NCBI GenBank assembly: GCA_900314335.1
Contig: OMUV01000090.1
Span: 1-33,628 of the forward strand
DNA: 33,628 nucleotides
Direction: 5' to 3'
DNA from: an uncultured Prevotellaceae bacterium
Lineage (GTDB): Bacteria > Bacteroidota > Bacteroidia > Bacteroidales > Bacteroidaceae
Shown here: one piece after another, positions 8,334 to 15,408 of the stretch
How the letters are laid out: every line of letters starts with the position of its first letter
How positions within the stretch are numbered: position 1 is the first letter of the stretch
The notes under the pieces: generated by a model
Told to the model about the DNA's origin: nothing
What the model saw: only the letters and a program-made list of their open reading frames with translations
Database searches by the model: none
Made by a program: the position numbers and the translations under genes

Positions 8334-8954
8334 TTACAGAGCGGCCTCTACCTGCTTCTTCACCTCCTTCATGTCCACGGTCGGCTCGAAGCGTGCTATC
8401 ACCTGACCGTCGCGGCCGATGAGGAACTTGGTGAAGTTCCACTGTATGTCGTCCTTCTTGCGGGGCTCGGGATTGGCCTCGTTGTAGAGCCTCTCCATGA
8501 TGGCGGCGAGCTTCTCCTCATATCCGCCGAGGCAGGGCTTCTGGCTCTTGAGCCATGTGTACAGCGGCAGGGCGTTTGCGCCGTTCACGTCGCTCTTCTT
8601 AAACTGCGGGAAGTCAGCGCCGAACTTGAGCGTGCAGAACTCCTTGATCTCGTCGTCCGTGCCGGGAGCCTGGTGGCCGAACTGATTGCACGGCACATCG
8701 AGGATCTCCAGTCCTTTGTCCTTGAGCTCGTGATACATCGCCTCGAGGTCCTCATACTGCGGGGTGAAGCCGCAGCCCGTGGCCGTGTTGACGATGAGCA
8801 GCACCTTGCCCTTATACTCGTTCAAGCTTACATTGTTGCCTTTCTTGTCCTGAAGGCTGAAATCATACACTGTTTTCATTCTTTTATTTGTTTTTTGTGC
8901 CATGCCGCACGTTGTCGTGACGAGCAGCAAGGCGAGGATTAATAATTTTCTCAT
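8334..8954 (-). CDS. Glutathione peroxidase family thiol peroxidase, probably exported
   Basis: Reduces hydroperoxides. The non-selenium form normally uses thioredoxin rather than glutathione. The family tetrad is visible: peroxidatic C61 in NTATGCGFTPQY, Q95 in FGHQAPG, W172 and N173 in QWNFTKFLIG. C89 (VPCNQF) and C107 (EFCTLKFG) are also present; C107 aligns with the resolving Cys of thioredoxin-dependent plant and insect enzymes. The first 20 residues (MRKLLILALLLVTTTCGMAQ) form a signal peptide, which points to the periplasm; M26 is the start most cytosolic homologues use. The predicted transcript starts only a few bases before the first ATG. It is the first gene of a two-gene operon with the OhrR-like regulator. 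Confidence 0.9.
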   Translation of the reverse strand: MRKLLILALLLVTTTCGMAQKTNKRMKTVYDFSLQDKKGNNVSLNEYKGKVLLIVNTATGCGFTPQYEDLEAMYHELKDKGLEILDVPCNQFGHQAPGTDDEIKEFCTLKFGADFPQFKKSDVNGANALPLYTWLKSQKPCLGGYEEKLAAIMERLYNEANPEPRKKDDIQWNFTKFLIGRDGQVIARFEPTVDMKEVKKQVEAAL

Positions 8955-8962
8955 TACGCAGG

Positions 8963-8992
8963 CAAAGATAAGGGAAATATTTTATATCGCAA
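8963..8992 (-). promoter_or_regulatory. Promoter of gpx-ohrR
   Basis: On the minus strand TTG (8992-8990), a 19-nt spacer and TATCTTTG (8970-8963) fit the Bacteroidales consensus. The TTG is the centre of the palindrome at 8985-8998. The predicted start point is 3-6 nt before the gpx ATG at 8954, giving a nearly leaderless mRNA. Confidence 0.65.
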
Positions 8993-8998
8993 GCGATA
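8985..8998. promoter_or_regulatory. Candidate OhrR operator overlapping the -33 box
   Basis: TATCGC-AA-GCGATA is a perfect 6+6 inverted repeat with a 2-bp centre. It covers the -33 element of the gpx promoter, so binding would block RNA polymerase. MarR proteins usually bind palindromes of about this size. Assignment to the neighbouring regulator is inference. Confidence 0.55.
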
Positions 8999-9029
8999 GT
9001 ACTACTACTTTAATAGCTATTAAGAATTA

Positions 9030-9043
9030 TATCGCTTGAGATA
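9030..9043. promoter_or_regulatory. Second candidate operator upstream of gpx
   Basis: TATCGCTTGAGATA has one base pair broken relative to the perfect palindrome at 8985-8998 (read on the other strand, TATCGCTTGCGATA). Flanking A-T pairs extend the symmetry by two more positions. Its centre is 45 bp from that of the first site, about four helical turns. Confidence 0.45.
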
Positions 9044-9160
9044 TATGTTTATAACTGCTTTTAGTAAAATCTTACGCGCTTTACAGAAAGCAGGAGCAAT
9101 ATTGGCGGGCCTTTTCGGTTCGGCGTCTTTTATAGGAAAAGCCTTTTTCGGCCGCTTCTC

Positions 9161-9655
9161 TCAGAGCAGCCTCAGGGCAATGGCGGCGCAGGCCTCGGCG
9201 TCGGCCAGAGCGTTGTGATGATGAAGGAGGTCGAAGCCGCAGTAGGCCGCCACGGTGTGCAGCTGATAGTTGGGCAGGACGCCTTTCAGCCTGCGGCGCG
9301 CGGCGATGCAGGTGCAGAGAAACCGGTAGCCGGGGTAGATCATGCCGTACTTCTGAAACACTGCCTTGAGGCACCCCTCGTCAAACCGGCTGTTGTGTGC
9401 CACGAGCGTCAGGCCGTCGATCATGCCCGTCACCTGCCGCCATACATCGGGGAAGGGCAGTGCGTCCTCCACGTCCTCCATCCTCAGGCCGTGCACACGC
9501 GTGTTCCAGTAGGAGAAGTAGTCGGGGCGGGGGAATATCAGGCTGTAGAATTTATCGGCGACAATGCCCCCGCGCACGGTCACAATCCCCACGCTGCAGA
9601 CGCTGGAGGGATTCTGATTGGCGGTCTCGAAGTCTATCGCGGCAAAGTTGTCCAT
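9161..9655 (-). CDS. DEDDh-type 3'-5' exonuclease (DNA polymerase III epsilon-like)
   Basis: Single-domain exonuclease of 164 residues from the DnaQ-like RNase H-fold superfamily, acting on 3' ends of DNA or RNA with two metal ions. All five catalytic residues can be seen: D8 and E10 (AIDFET), D92 (HNSRFDEG), H147 and D152 (HHNALADAEA). It lacks the C-terminal polymerase-binding extension of true DnaQ, so a stand-alone repair or processing role is more likely than replicative proofreading. It starts 36 bp downstream of the thioesterase gene on the same strand and is probably co-transcribed with it. The two products have no obvious functional link. Confidence 0.88.
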   Translation of the reverse strand: MDNFAAIDFETANQNPSSVCSVGIVTVRGGIVADKFYSLIFPRPDYFSYWNTRVHGLRMEDVEDALPFPDVWRQVTGMIDGLTLVAHNSRFDEGCLKAVFQKYGMIYPGYRFLCTCIAARRRLKGVLPNYQLHTVAAYCGFDLLHHHNALADAEACAAIALRLL

Positions 9656-9691
9656 GTCCCCGATTATCTGTTAGTGATAGCTTCCGGCCCT

Positions 9692-10165
9692 CTATTCGCC
9701 CTCGGCGCGGCACTCCCGGAAGTGCATATCGCGCATGGACTTCTCTTTGGTGAACGTGAAGTAGTCGCAGGTGGCCTCCGTGCACAGCACGCCCTCGGAG
9801 TTGGTGAGCGTGGCATGGATGGTGACTATGTTGCGCTTCTGGCCTGTGATGCGGGCGCGGAGCGTGAACAGCGGGTCGGTGGTGAGCGCCGGTTTGAGGT
9901 ATTTGGTCTCCATCCTGGTCGTCACGCCGACGGTCTGCATCATGCGGCTCACTGTCCAGCCGCATATTTCGTCGAGCAGAAGAGCCTGCACGCCGCCGTG
10001 CACGGTGTTTATCCATCCCTGATAGTTCTGGGTCGGTTTCCAGTGGCATATGATAGTGTCGCCGTCCTCGTAGAATTGCAGGTGGAAGCCGAACGGGTGA
10101 TGCGGGCTGCAGCCGATGCAGTTGTAATTGGGCACGTCGACCCAAGGATTGAGAAGTTTCTTCAT
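9692..10165 (-). CDS. PaaI-family hotdog thioesterase
   Basis: Probable acyl-CoA thioesterase of the 4HBT/PaaI hotdog-fold family, 157 residues, cytoplasmic. The diagnostic segment is NTVHGGVQALLLDE: H56-G-G, followed by D65 at the position of the usual catalytic acid on the central helix. The N-terminus has a CxxC pair (C16, C19 in YNCIGCSPHHPFGFHL) that recurs in this Bacteroidales subgroup as far as I recall. Substrate cannot be inferred. It precedes the exonuclease gene by 36 bp. A nested inverted repeat at 10181-10219 sits immediately upstream, within its presumed 5' leader. Confidence 0.82.
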   Translation of the reverse strand: MKKLLNPWVDVPNYNCIGCSPHHPFGFHLQFYEDGDTIICHWKPTQNYQGWINTVHGGVQALLLDEICGWTVSRMMQTVGVTTRMETKYLKPALTTDPLFTLRARITGQKRNIVTIHATLTNSEGVLCTEATCDYFTFTKEKSMRDMHFRECRAEGE

Positions 10166-10180
10166 TTTCGGAATGTTATT

Positions 10181-10219
10181 CTCCGCGCTGTGAGGCGGCG
10201 GTGCATGCCGCCGGCGGAG
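10181..10219. repeat. Nested inverted repeat upstream of the thioesterase gene
   Basis: CTCCGC (10181-10186) pairs with GCGGAG (10214-10219), and inside it GGCGGC (10194-10199) pairs with GCCGCC (10207-10212). The result is a two-stage stem with a 7-nt bulge. There is no T-run on either side, so it is not a typical terminator. It could be a 5' leader hairpin of the minus-strand thioesterase mRNA or the transcription end of the PAP2 gene. Confidence 0.5.
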
Positions 10220-10345
10220 TAGTTGGGGTAAATAGTGCTTATATTAATAATTGTGTGCCCGGCCGTAATGCCGGTAATCTGCTCTGATGGCGGAGACTTG
10301 CGGACAGCTTTTCTTTCGCTCATTCCCGGCCTCGGTGCATCCGGC

Positions 10346-11038
10346 TCAGCACGCCGGGTATGCGGTGGCTATGATGCAGACTACTATGGCGGTGAGCAGC
10401 AGTCCGGAGGCGAGAAGGTCGATGTCGGCGGCGAGGTATCCGCTGCGGGTGTACTCCGACGATACGACCCTCGAGGAGTGCGGCATGTGGCGGGAGATAC
10501 GCTTGTAGAGCAGAAAGAGCAGGCTGCCGACTATTGCGCCGACGGCAAAGCCCGTGATCACGTCGCCAAAGTAGTGGACGCCGAGGTAGATGCGCGACCA
10601 GCCGTTGATGATGGACCAGAGGAAGAAGAACACTGCGCTGCGCGCGCGCCGGAACAGCAGCGCGAGAAATACGGCAAGCGCCATCGTGTTGGCCGAATGG
10701 GCCGAGAAGAAGCCCGAGCCCGAGCACGTGTAGCCGTTCGCCGTGGCTATCTCGCCCATCAGGTAGAGGTCGTTGCAGGGACGGGGACGCAGGACGAGCG
10801 CCTTGCATATCTCGGAGAGCGAAGAGGAGATGGCCACACAGAGCACCAGCGCCGCAAAGATGGAGAGCACGTGGGGCAGATCGTTGTTGCGGATGATGAT
10901 GTACAGCAGCAGTATGCCCACCGGCACCCACGTCAGCGTGGATGTGAAGATCAGCATCAGCCTGTCGGCAAACAGGGAGTCGCTGCCGTTGAGGGCGAGC
11001 GTGATGCTGCGGTCCAGTGTCAGAAGGCTTTCGGGCAT
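10346..11038 (-). CDS. PAP2-superfamily membrane phosphatase
   Basis: Integral membrane phosphatase of 230 residues with about five or six hydrophobic segments. The tripartite signature is visible: K79-x6-R86-P87 (KALVLRPRP), then FFSAHS with H114 in place of the common PSGH, then S148-R149-x5-H155 followed by D159 (SRIYLGVHYFGD). Family members dephosphorylate undecaprenyl pyrophosphate, phosphatidylglycerophosphate or lipid A; the substrate here cannot be decided. It starts 28 bp after batE on the same strand with no terminator between, so it may be the last gene of the moxR-bat transcription unit. The C-terminal tail after residue 180 has one more membrane segment. Confidence 0.85.
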   Translation of the reverse strand: MPESLLTLDRSITLALNGSDSLFADRLMLIFTSTLTWVPVGILLLYIIIRNNDLPHVLSIFAALVLCVAISSSLSEICKALVLRPRPCNDLYLMGEIATANGYTCSGSGFFSAHSANTMALAVFLALLFRRARSAVFFFLWSIINGWSRIYLGVHYFGDVITGFAVGAIVGSLLFLLYKRISRHMPHSSRVVSSEYTRSGYLAADIDLLASGLLLTAIVVCIIATAYPAC

Positions 11039-11066
11039 GTCTGCGTCGGTTTATATGGCATTTGTA

Positions 11067-11831
11067 TCATATCAGTCCTATTGTCGAGGCGTCTATCCAG
11101 CCTTTCTGGTCGCCGTCGAGAGATATCTGCCGCCATCCTTTCACGCTGTTGTCGCGGGTGAGTCTTATCTTGGCTCCCGGGAGTATATGCTGCAGCGCCT
11201 TGGCGTGGGGCGAGGGCGACTGGCGTATGTCTCCGGCCCTGAGCACTATGGCGTCGGTCGGCGCATCGCCGTTGACGGTCTGTACGATACTGCATGTGAG
11301 GGTCGTGACAAGCGCGATGAGCGCGATGATGCAGACGGCAAATGCGCCCTTTCTGAGGCTCAGCCTGCCTCCGAAGTAATAGACCAGGAAGCAGGCAAGC
11401 ATGAGGGCGAACGAGATGAGGGCGTAGAGAGTCCAGTCGGCGATGTTGCGGCTGTAGACAAAGTCGCGCGCCCACGAGGATATGAACGACTGCGGCTGCG
11501 CGCCGGAGAACTTGATCTTGGCCACGACTATCTTCAGATTGTAGCGGGCGTCGGAATAAGACGGGTCGAGGCGCAGCGCGCGCTCCCAGGCCAGACGGGC
11601 CTCGGGATATTCGCTCAGGCGGTAGTAACAGTTGCCGAGGTTGTAGTATATCTCGGAACTTTTCTCCGCTGCGGCTGCCTTGGTGTATTCTTCGACAGCG
11701 GCGCGGTATTCTCCCTTGCCGTACAGCATGGCTCCCTTTTCATAGGCCGCCTTTGCATCGGCGGCGAAGGCGCTCACGGAGCTCAGGATGAGTGCGGCGA
11801 ATATCAGTAGTGTTGTGATGACTTTTCTCAT
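11067..11831 (-). CDS. batE: BatE, TPR and SH3 domain membrane protein
   Basis: Last of the Bat (Bacteroides aerotolerance) proteins, 254 residues. A signal peptide (residues 1-23) is followed by TPR repeats (AYEKGAMLYGKGEYRAAVEEYTKA, in two parts from about 27 to 100). Two membrane segments lie around residues 130-195, and a C-terminal bacterial SH3 domain ends in GWIDASTIGLI. The start at 11831 gives an ATGA overlap of 4 bp with the batD stop; an upstream in-frame ATG at 11945 would lie deep inside batD and lacks a signal peptide. Bat proteins are thought to form an envelope complex with the VWA proteins BatA and BatB. The exact function is not established. Confidence 0.88.
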   Translation of the reverse strand: MRKVITTLLIFAALILSSVSAFAADAKAAYEKGAMLYGKGEYRAAVEEYTKAAAAEKSSEIYYNLGNCYYRLSEYPEARLAWERALRLDPSYSDARYNLKIVVAKIKFSGAQPQSFISSWARDFVYSRNIADWTLYALISFALMLACFLVYYFGGRLSLRKGAFAVCIIALIALVTTLTCSIVQTVNGDAPTDAIVLRAGDIRQSPSPHAKALQHILPGAKIRLTRDNSVKGWRQISLDGDQKGWIDASTIGLI

Positions 11832-13639
11832 GATTTTGCTTGGCTTAGTGAGTCCTCTATACGGATGATGGCATCGGAGGAGCGCTTGTAGAGGTTCTCC
11901 ATATTGGTCTTCGGATCGCCCGGAGCGTAGCGGGCAAACTCGCACTGCTTCATGACGTCTACCAGTTCCGCGGCCAGACTTTGCTCCACGCCGTGACGCT
12001 CGAGGGTTGTGGCCAGTTCGTCCGTGCGGAATTCGGACATCGGTATGGAGAGGCGTTGCGAGGCGTAGTTGAGCAGCGCTGAGGCCAGTTCATCATAGAA
12101 TGCCGCCGTGTCGCCGGCCTTGAGAAGGCGCGCGGCCTTGCGCAGGTGTTTCGCGGCAGTCTTGCCGGCCCTGCGGCTGAGCCTGAGAGAGGTGTTGCTG
12201 CGGTATTTCTCGGAGCGGCGCAACAGGGATAAGGCCACTATGAAAGCGATGAGGACGATGCCGTAGAGCATGTAGTAGACGGGCGAGCTCAGGCTGAAGA
12301 GCGTGGAGGGCTTGCTGTAGCTGCCATGCCAGATGTCATTGATGTCCTTGCGCAGCAGATCCTCGTCCTCGTTACTGATGCGCGAGCCCTGCTCCACGCG
12401 GAAACTGATCGGCTCTGTCGAGGTGGTCTTGTAGGTGTTCGTGCCGGTGTCGAAGTAGCAGAGCTTCAGGGAGGGCAGCGTGTAATTGCCCTTCTGGTGG
12501 GGCACCACGACGTAGTCGTAGTACATCGTGCCGCTCATGCCGGAGTCGGTGAGCTTGGTCTTGTCGGTGAGCTTGGCGGGGAACACGTCGAAGTCGTTGC
12601 CCATCTTCAGCTTCGGAGCGGTGATGAGCTTCATGTTGCCCACGCCGGTGATGACCACTCTCACGGACAGGTTTTCGCCAGTACGCGGCTTGGCGGTGAG
12701 GATGGACGACTTGATGTCAAAGTGTCCCACGGCGCCCGAGTATTCCATAGGCTTCGGCTCGGGGAGCTTGCTGACGTTGATGGAGAGAGAGGGGGCGATG
12801 ATCGATTTCTTGACCTCGGAGAAGTTCGGATTGCCGTTGAAGAACGCGTCAAACGGATCGATGTTCGGGTTGGCCACTGCTACCACGCCGTCGAAGCGGA
12901 TGGAGGGAATGGTGAGCTTGCCCGTCTGCTGCGGGTACATCACATACTGGCACCAGGTAGTGGTCTGGTAGGGCACGCCCTTGTACGAGCCCATGCTGAA
13001 CGACTTCTGCCTCGGCAGAGGCACCTCCTGCGTCAGGAATCCCTTGAGGTCCGGCATATTGCCCGCCAGCTGTGTGAGATTGACCCTCGTGTAGACTCGG
13101 TAGGTGAGCACCACCGGTTCCTGCTCGTGGACATTGGTCTTGTTGGCCGTGACGGTGATAAAAAGGTCGTTGGAGGTGATCCTGCCGCCGGTCTTCATGG
13201 GCATGGCATCATCGCTCTGGCTCTGCCGTGAAGATGAGCCCCTCGCGGCGTGGCCCGTGGCGGTGATGGTGATAGCCCCCGTGCGGTACGCCTTGCCTCC
13301 GATGGTGATGGTAGCGGTAGGCACGGTCACTGTGCCGGGCTTGTCGATGGTACAGGTGTAGGTGAATGTCACCGAACTGCTGCCGGAGGTCTTGCCGTTG
13401 ATGACCTGATAGCTGGACATCTCGGAGCGGCTCGGGCCGTAGACTACGTTGATGGCGGCGGGGAACCGCGGGCCGGAGAAGTCGTCGACGTCGCGCGTCG
13501 AGACATAATACTCAATGCGGAAGTTCTCGCCGCAGGTCACCTGACGCGGGGCGTTGGCCTTGATGCGCACGGCCGCCGTGGCGTAGGGCGTGAGCATCGT
13601 GAGGACGAGGGCGAGTATGATGGATAATCTCTTAGGCAT
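11828..13639 (-). CDS. batD: BatD, envelope protein of the aerotolerance cluster
   Basis: Protein of 603 residues with a signal peptide (MPKRLSIILALVLTMLTPYA), then several beta-sandwich modules (YYVSTRDVDDFSGPRFP, NDLFITVTANKTNVHEQEPV, GVGNMKLITAPKL). A membrane anchor near residues 455-475 (YMLYGIVLIAFIVALSLL) is followed by a basic, helical cytosolic tail with AARLLKAGDTAAFYDELASAL. This is the standard BatD layout (oxygen-tolerance protein family). It follows batC by 33 bp and overlaps batE by 4 bp, so it is translated as part of the operon. A role in an envelope complex with BatA, B, C and E is inferred from other Bacteroidetes and from Leptospira. Confidence 0.9.
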   Translation of the reverse strand: MPKRLSIILALVLTMLTPYATAAVRIKANAPRQVTCGENFRIEYYVSTRDVDDFSGPRFPAAINVVYGPSRSEMSSYQVINGKTSGSSSVTFTYTCTIDKPGTVTVPTATITIGGKAYRTGAITITATGHAARGSSSRQSQSDDAMPMKTGGRITSNDLFITVTANKTNVHEQEPVVLTYRVYTRVNLTQLAGNMPDLKGFLTQEVPLPRQKSFSMGSYKGVPYQTTTWCQYVMYPQQTGKLTIPSIRFDGVVAVANPNIDPFDAFFNGNPNFSEVKKSIIAPSLSINVSKLPEPKPMEYSGAVGHFDIKSSILTAKPRTGENLSVRVVITGVGNMKLITAPKLKMGNDFDVFPAKLTDKTKLTDSGMSGTMYYDYVVVPHQKGNYTLPSLKLCYFDTGTNTYKTTSTEPISFRVEQGSRISNEDEDLLRKDINDIWHGSYSKPSTLFSLSSPVYYMLYGIVLIAFIVALSLLRRSEKYRSNTSLRLSRRAGKTAAKHLRKAARLLKAGDTAAFYDELASALLNYASQRLSIPMSEFRTDELATTLERHGVEQSLAAELVDVMKQCEFARYAPGDPKTNMENLYKRSSDAIIRIEDSLSQAKS

Positions 13640-13672
13640 AGTGATGTGTGCAGGACAGAGGGAGAAGAAAAG

Positions 13673-14368
13673 TTACCAGTTTTGCTCGAGACTTCTGGGA
13701 CTGCTGTAGCGCTGTCCGCGGCGCAGCTTGTCCTGTGTGCGCTGCTCTTCCTGCTGTGCGGCATCGAGCAGACGCTGGGCGTTCTCGCGCGACATCTGGT
13801 TGTTGCTTTGCTGCTGCTTCTGTTGTTGCTGCTGGTCTTTCTGCTTGTCCTGTTTATTCTGTTGGTTTTTATTGTTCTTGTTCTGCTGATTTTTGTTGTT
13901 CTTATTCTGCTGCTTGTTCTGCTTCTGATTCTTCTGCATGTGGCGGCAGAGGGCGAGATTGTAGCGGCTCTCGTCGTCTTTGGGATTATTGCGAAGCGCG
14001 TTCTCGTAGCTCTTTATCGCGTCGCCATACTGCTTCTGGCTCTGCAGGATTACACCCATGTTGTGATAAGCCTTGGCCAGATAGCGGGGATTGTGCGTGT
14101 GTTTGATGGCGGCCTCGTACTGTGCGGCGGCGTCTTTGGGATTGCGCTGCCGGAGCAGGGCGTTGCCGAGGTTGAAGTGCGCTATCGGGTCGGCCTCGTT
14201 GCGCTTCACGGCCTTGCGGTAGGCGGTCTCGGCGTCGTTGAACAGGCTGTCGATATAGAGGGAGTTGCCCTTGCGTATCAGGCGCCTGTTGTCCCGCTGC
14301 GCCATCGCGGACGTCTGGGAGAGCAGCAGGATTAGTGTGGTGAGAATATATATGTAGCGTGTCTTCAT
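13673..14368 (-). CDS. batC: BatC, TPR protein with Asn/Gln/Lys-rich tail
   Basis: Secreted or periplasmic TPR protein of 231 residues. A signal peptide (about residues 1-23, ending SAMAQ) is followed by three to four TPR units from about residue 27 to 140 (for example DPIAHFNLGNALLRQ, LAKAYHNMGVILQSQKQYGDAIKSYENAL). A low-complexity tail of about 55 residues rich in N, Q and K contains the 8-residue unit NKNNKNQQ twice in tandem. The end (SRENAQRLLDAAQQEEQ) is helical and conserved in BatC. The ATG overlaps the batB stop by 4 bp. It probably serves as a docking subunit of the Bat complex. Confidence 0.88.
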   Translation of the reverse strand: MKTRYIYILTTLILLLSQTSAMAQRDNRRLIRKGNSLYIDSLFNDAETAYRKAVKRNEADPIAHFNLGNALLRQRNPKDAAAQYEAAIKHTHNPRYLAKAYHNMGVILQSQKQYGDAIKSYENALRNNPKDDESRYNLALCRHMQKNQKQNKQQNKNNKNQQNKNNKNQQNKQDKQKDQQQQQKQQQSNNQMSRENAQRLLDAAQQEEQRTQDKLRRGQRYSSPRSLEQNW

Positions 14369-15396
14369 CTTCGTTTCTTAAAGAGGTTGAGGCGGCGAAG
14401 CACATGGTTCTTGCGCTCCATGATGATGGCATCGGCTATGAGCGCGATGAGAGCCAGCAGAGCTACCCACTGAAACTGCTCGTCGTAGGATGAGTATACG
14501 ACCGAGGACATGTCGCTCTTCTTGATCTTGTCGAGCTGGGCGAACAGCTGCTCGCGCGCCGAAGGGGCGTTGGAGAGGTAGATAAACGCGCCGCTTCCGG
14601 CCTTGGCTATGCTGCGGCACATGTCCTTGTTGAGATGAGAGATGACGGTCTGCCCGCTCCGGTTGGTGATATACTTTCCGCGGTTGGCGGGGTCCGGAAC
14701 GGGAGCACCGCTGCTGCCGCCCACGCCGATGACGAACGTGCGGATGCCTTGCTTTGCAGCGTCGCGGGCAGCCTTCTCTGCGCCGCCCTCGTGGTCCTCG
14801 CCGTCGGTAATCACGATGATGGCGCGGCCTATGCCGTCCTTCTTTGAGAAGCATTTCGTGGACAGATTGATGGCTTCGGCGATGGCAGTGCCCTGCTTGG
14901 TGATCATGGTCGGGTTGATGGCGTCGAGAAACATGGATGCCGAGATGCCGTCGCTCGTCATGGGCATCTGGTTGTACGCCTCGCCTGCGAACACCACGAG
15001 CGCCACCTTGTCATTGTCCATGCGGTCGATGAGCGAGGTGATGAGCTGCTTGGCGCAGTCCAGACGGTTGGGCGCTACGTCCTCGGCCATCATCGAATTG
15101 GAGATGTCGAGCGCGATGACGGCCTCGATACCTTGCTTCTTCTCGTTGTCCACCGTCAGGCCCATCTGAGGCCGCGCGAGGGCCAGGATAAGCATTGTGG
15201 CGGCGAAGAGTCCCAGGCCGAACTTCAGGTGCTGCCGCTTGAGCGAGGCGTCGGGCATGAGAGCCTTGAGCAGGTTCGGGTCGCCGAAGCGCTTCAGGCG
15301 TCTCTTCCTCGCTATGCACGACAAGACGTAGATGGCCGCCCATACTATGATGAGCAGCAGGAGATATAAATATTGCGGGTCTTGAAATCTTAGCAT
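14365..15396 (-). CDS. batB: BatB, VWA-domain membrane protein
   Basis: Inner-membrane protein of 343 residues. Two N-terminal membrane segments (residues 8-27 and 58-75) are followed by a von Willebrand A domain with an intact MIDAS metal site, D97-I-S99-N-S101. The VWA fold continues through IIVITDGEDHEGGAEKAARDA, and a C-terminal membrane helix lies near residue 310-327 (WVALLALIALIADAIIM). It follows batA by 12 bp and overlaps batC by 4 bp. With BatA it presumably forms the VWA pair that a MoxR ATPase acts on. That partnership is known for MoxR-VWA systems in general and inferred here. Confidence 0.92.
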   Translation of the reverse strand: MLRFQDPQYLYLLLLIIVWAAIYVLSCIARKRRLKRFGDPNLLKALMPDASLKRQHLKFGLGLFAATMLILALARPQMGLTVDNEKKQGIEAVIALDISNSMMAEDVAPNRLDCAKQLITSLIDRMDNDKVALVVFAGEAYNQMPMTSDGISASMFLDAINPTMITKQGTAIAEAINLSTKCFSKKDGIGRAIIVITDGEDHEGGAEKAARDAAKQGIRTFVIGVGGSSGAPVPDPANRGKYITNRSGQTVISHLNKDMCRSIAKAGSGAFIYLSNAPSAREQLFAQLDKIKKSDMSSVVYSSYDEQFQWVALLALIALIADAIIMERKNHVLRRLNLFKKRR

Positions 15397-15408
15397 ATGC
15401 TCGATAGT

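Noticed and set aside
9036-9218. Small plus-strand frame (60 codons) in the gap next to gpx.
   Set aside because: It overlaps the second operator and the end of the exonuclease gene, has no promoter with TAnnTTTG in place, and shows low-complexity Ala/Ser content.
9215-10222. Plus-strand frame of 335 codons across the exonuclease and thioesterase genes.
   Set aside because: It overlaps two genes with full motif sets on the other strand and has no domain of its own.
13820-13960. Repetitive-looking DNA that might be a short CRISPR-like or tandem repeat array.
   Set aside because: It encodes the Asn/Gln/Lys tail of BatC in frame. The repeats are codon-level and there are no spacers.
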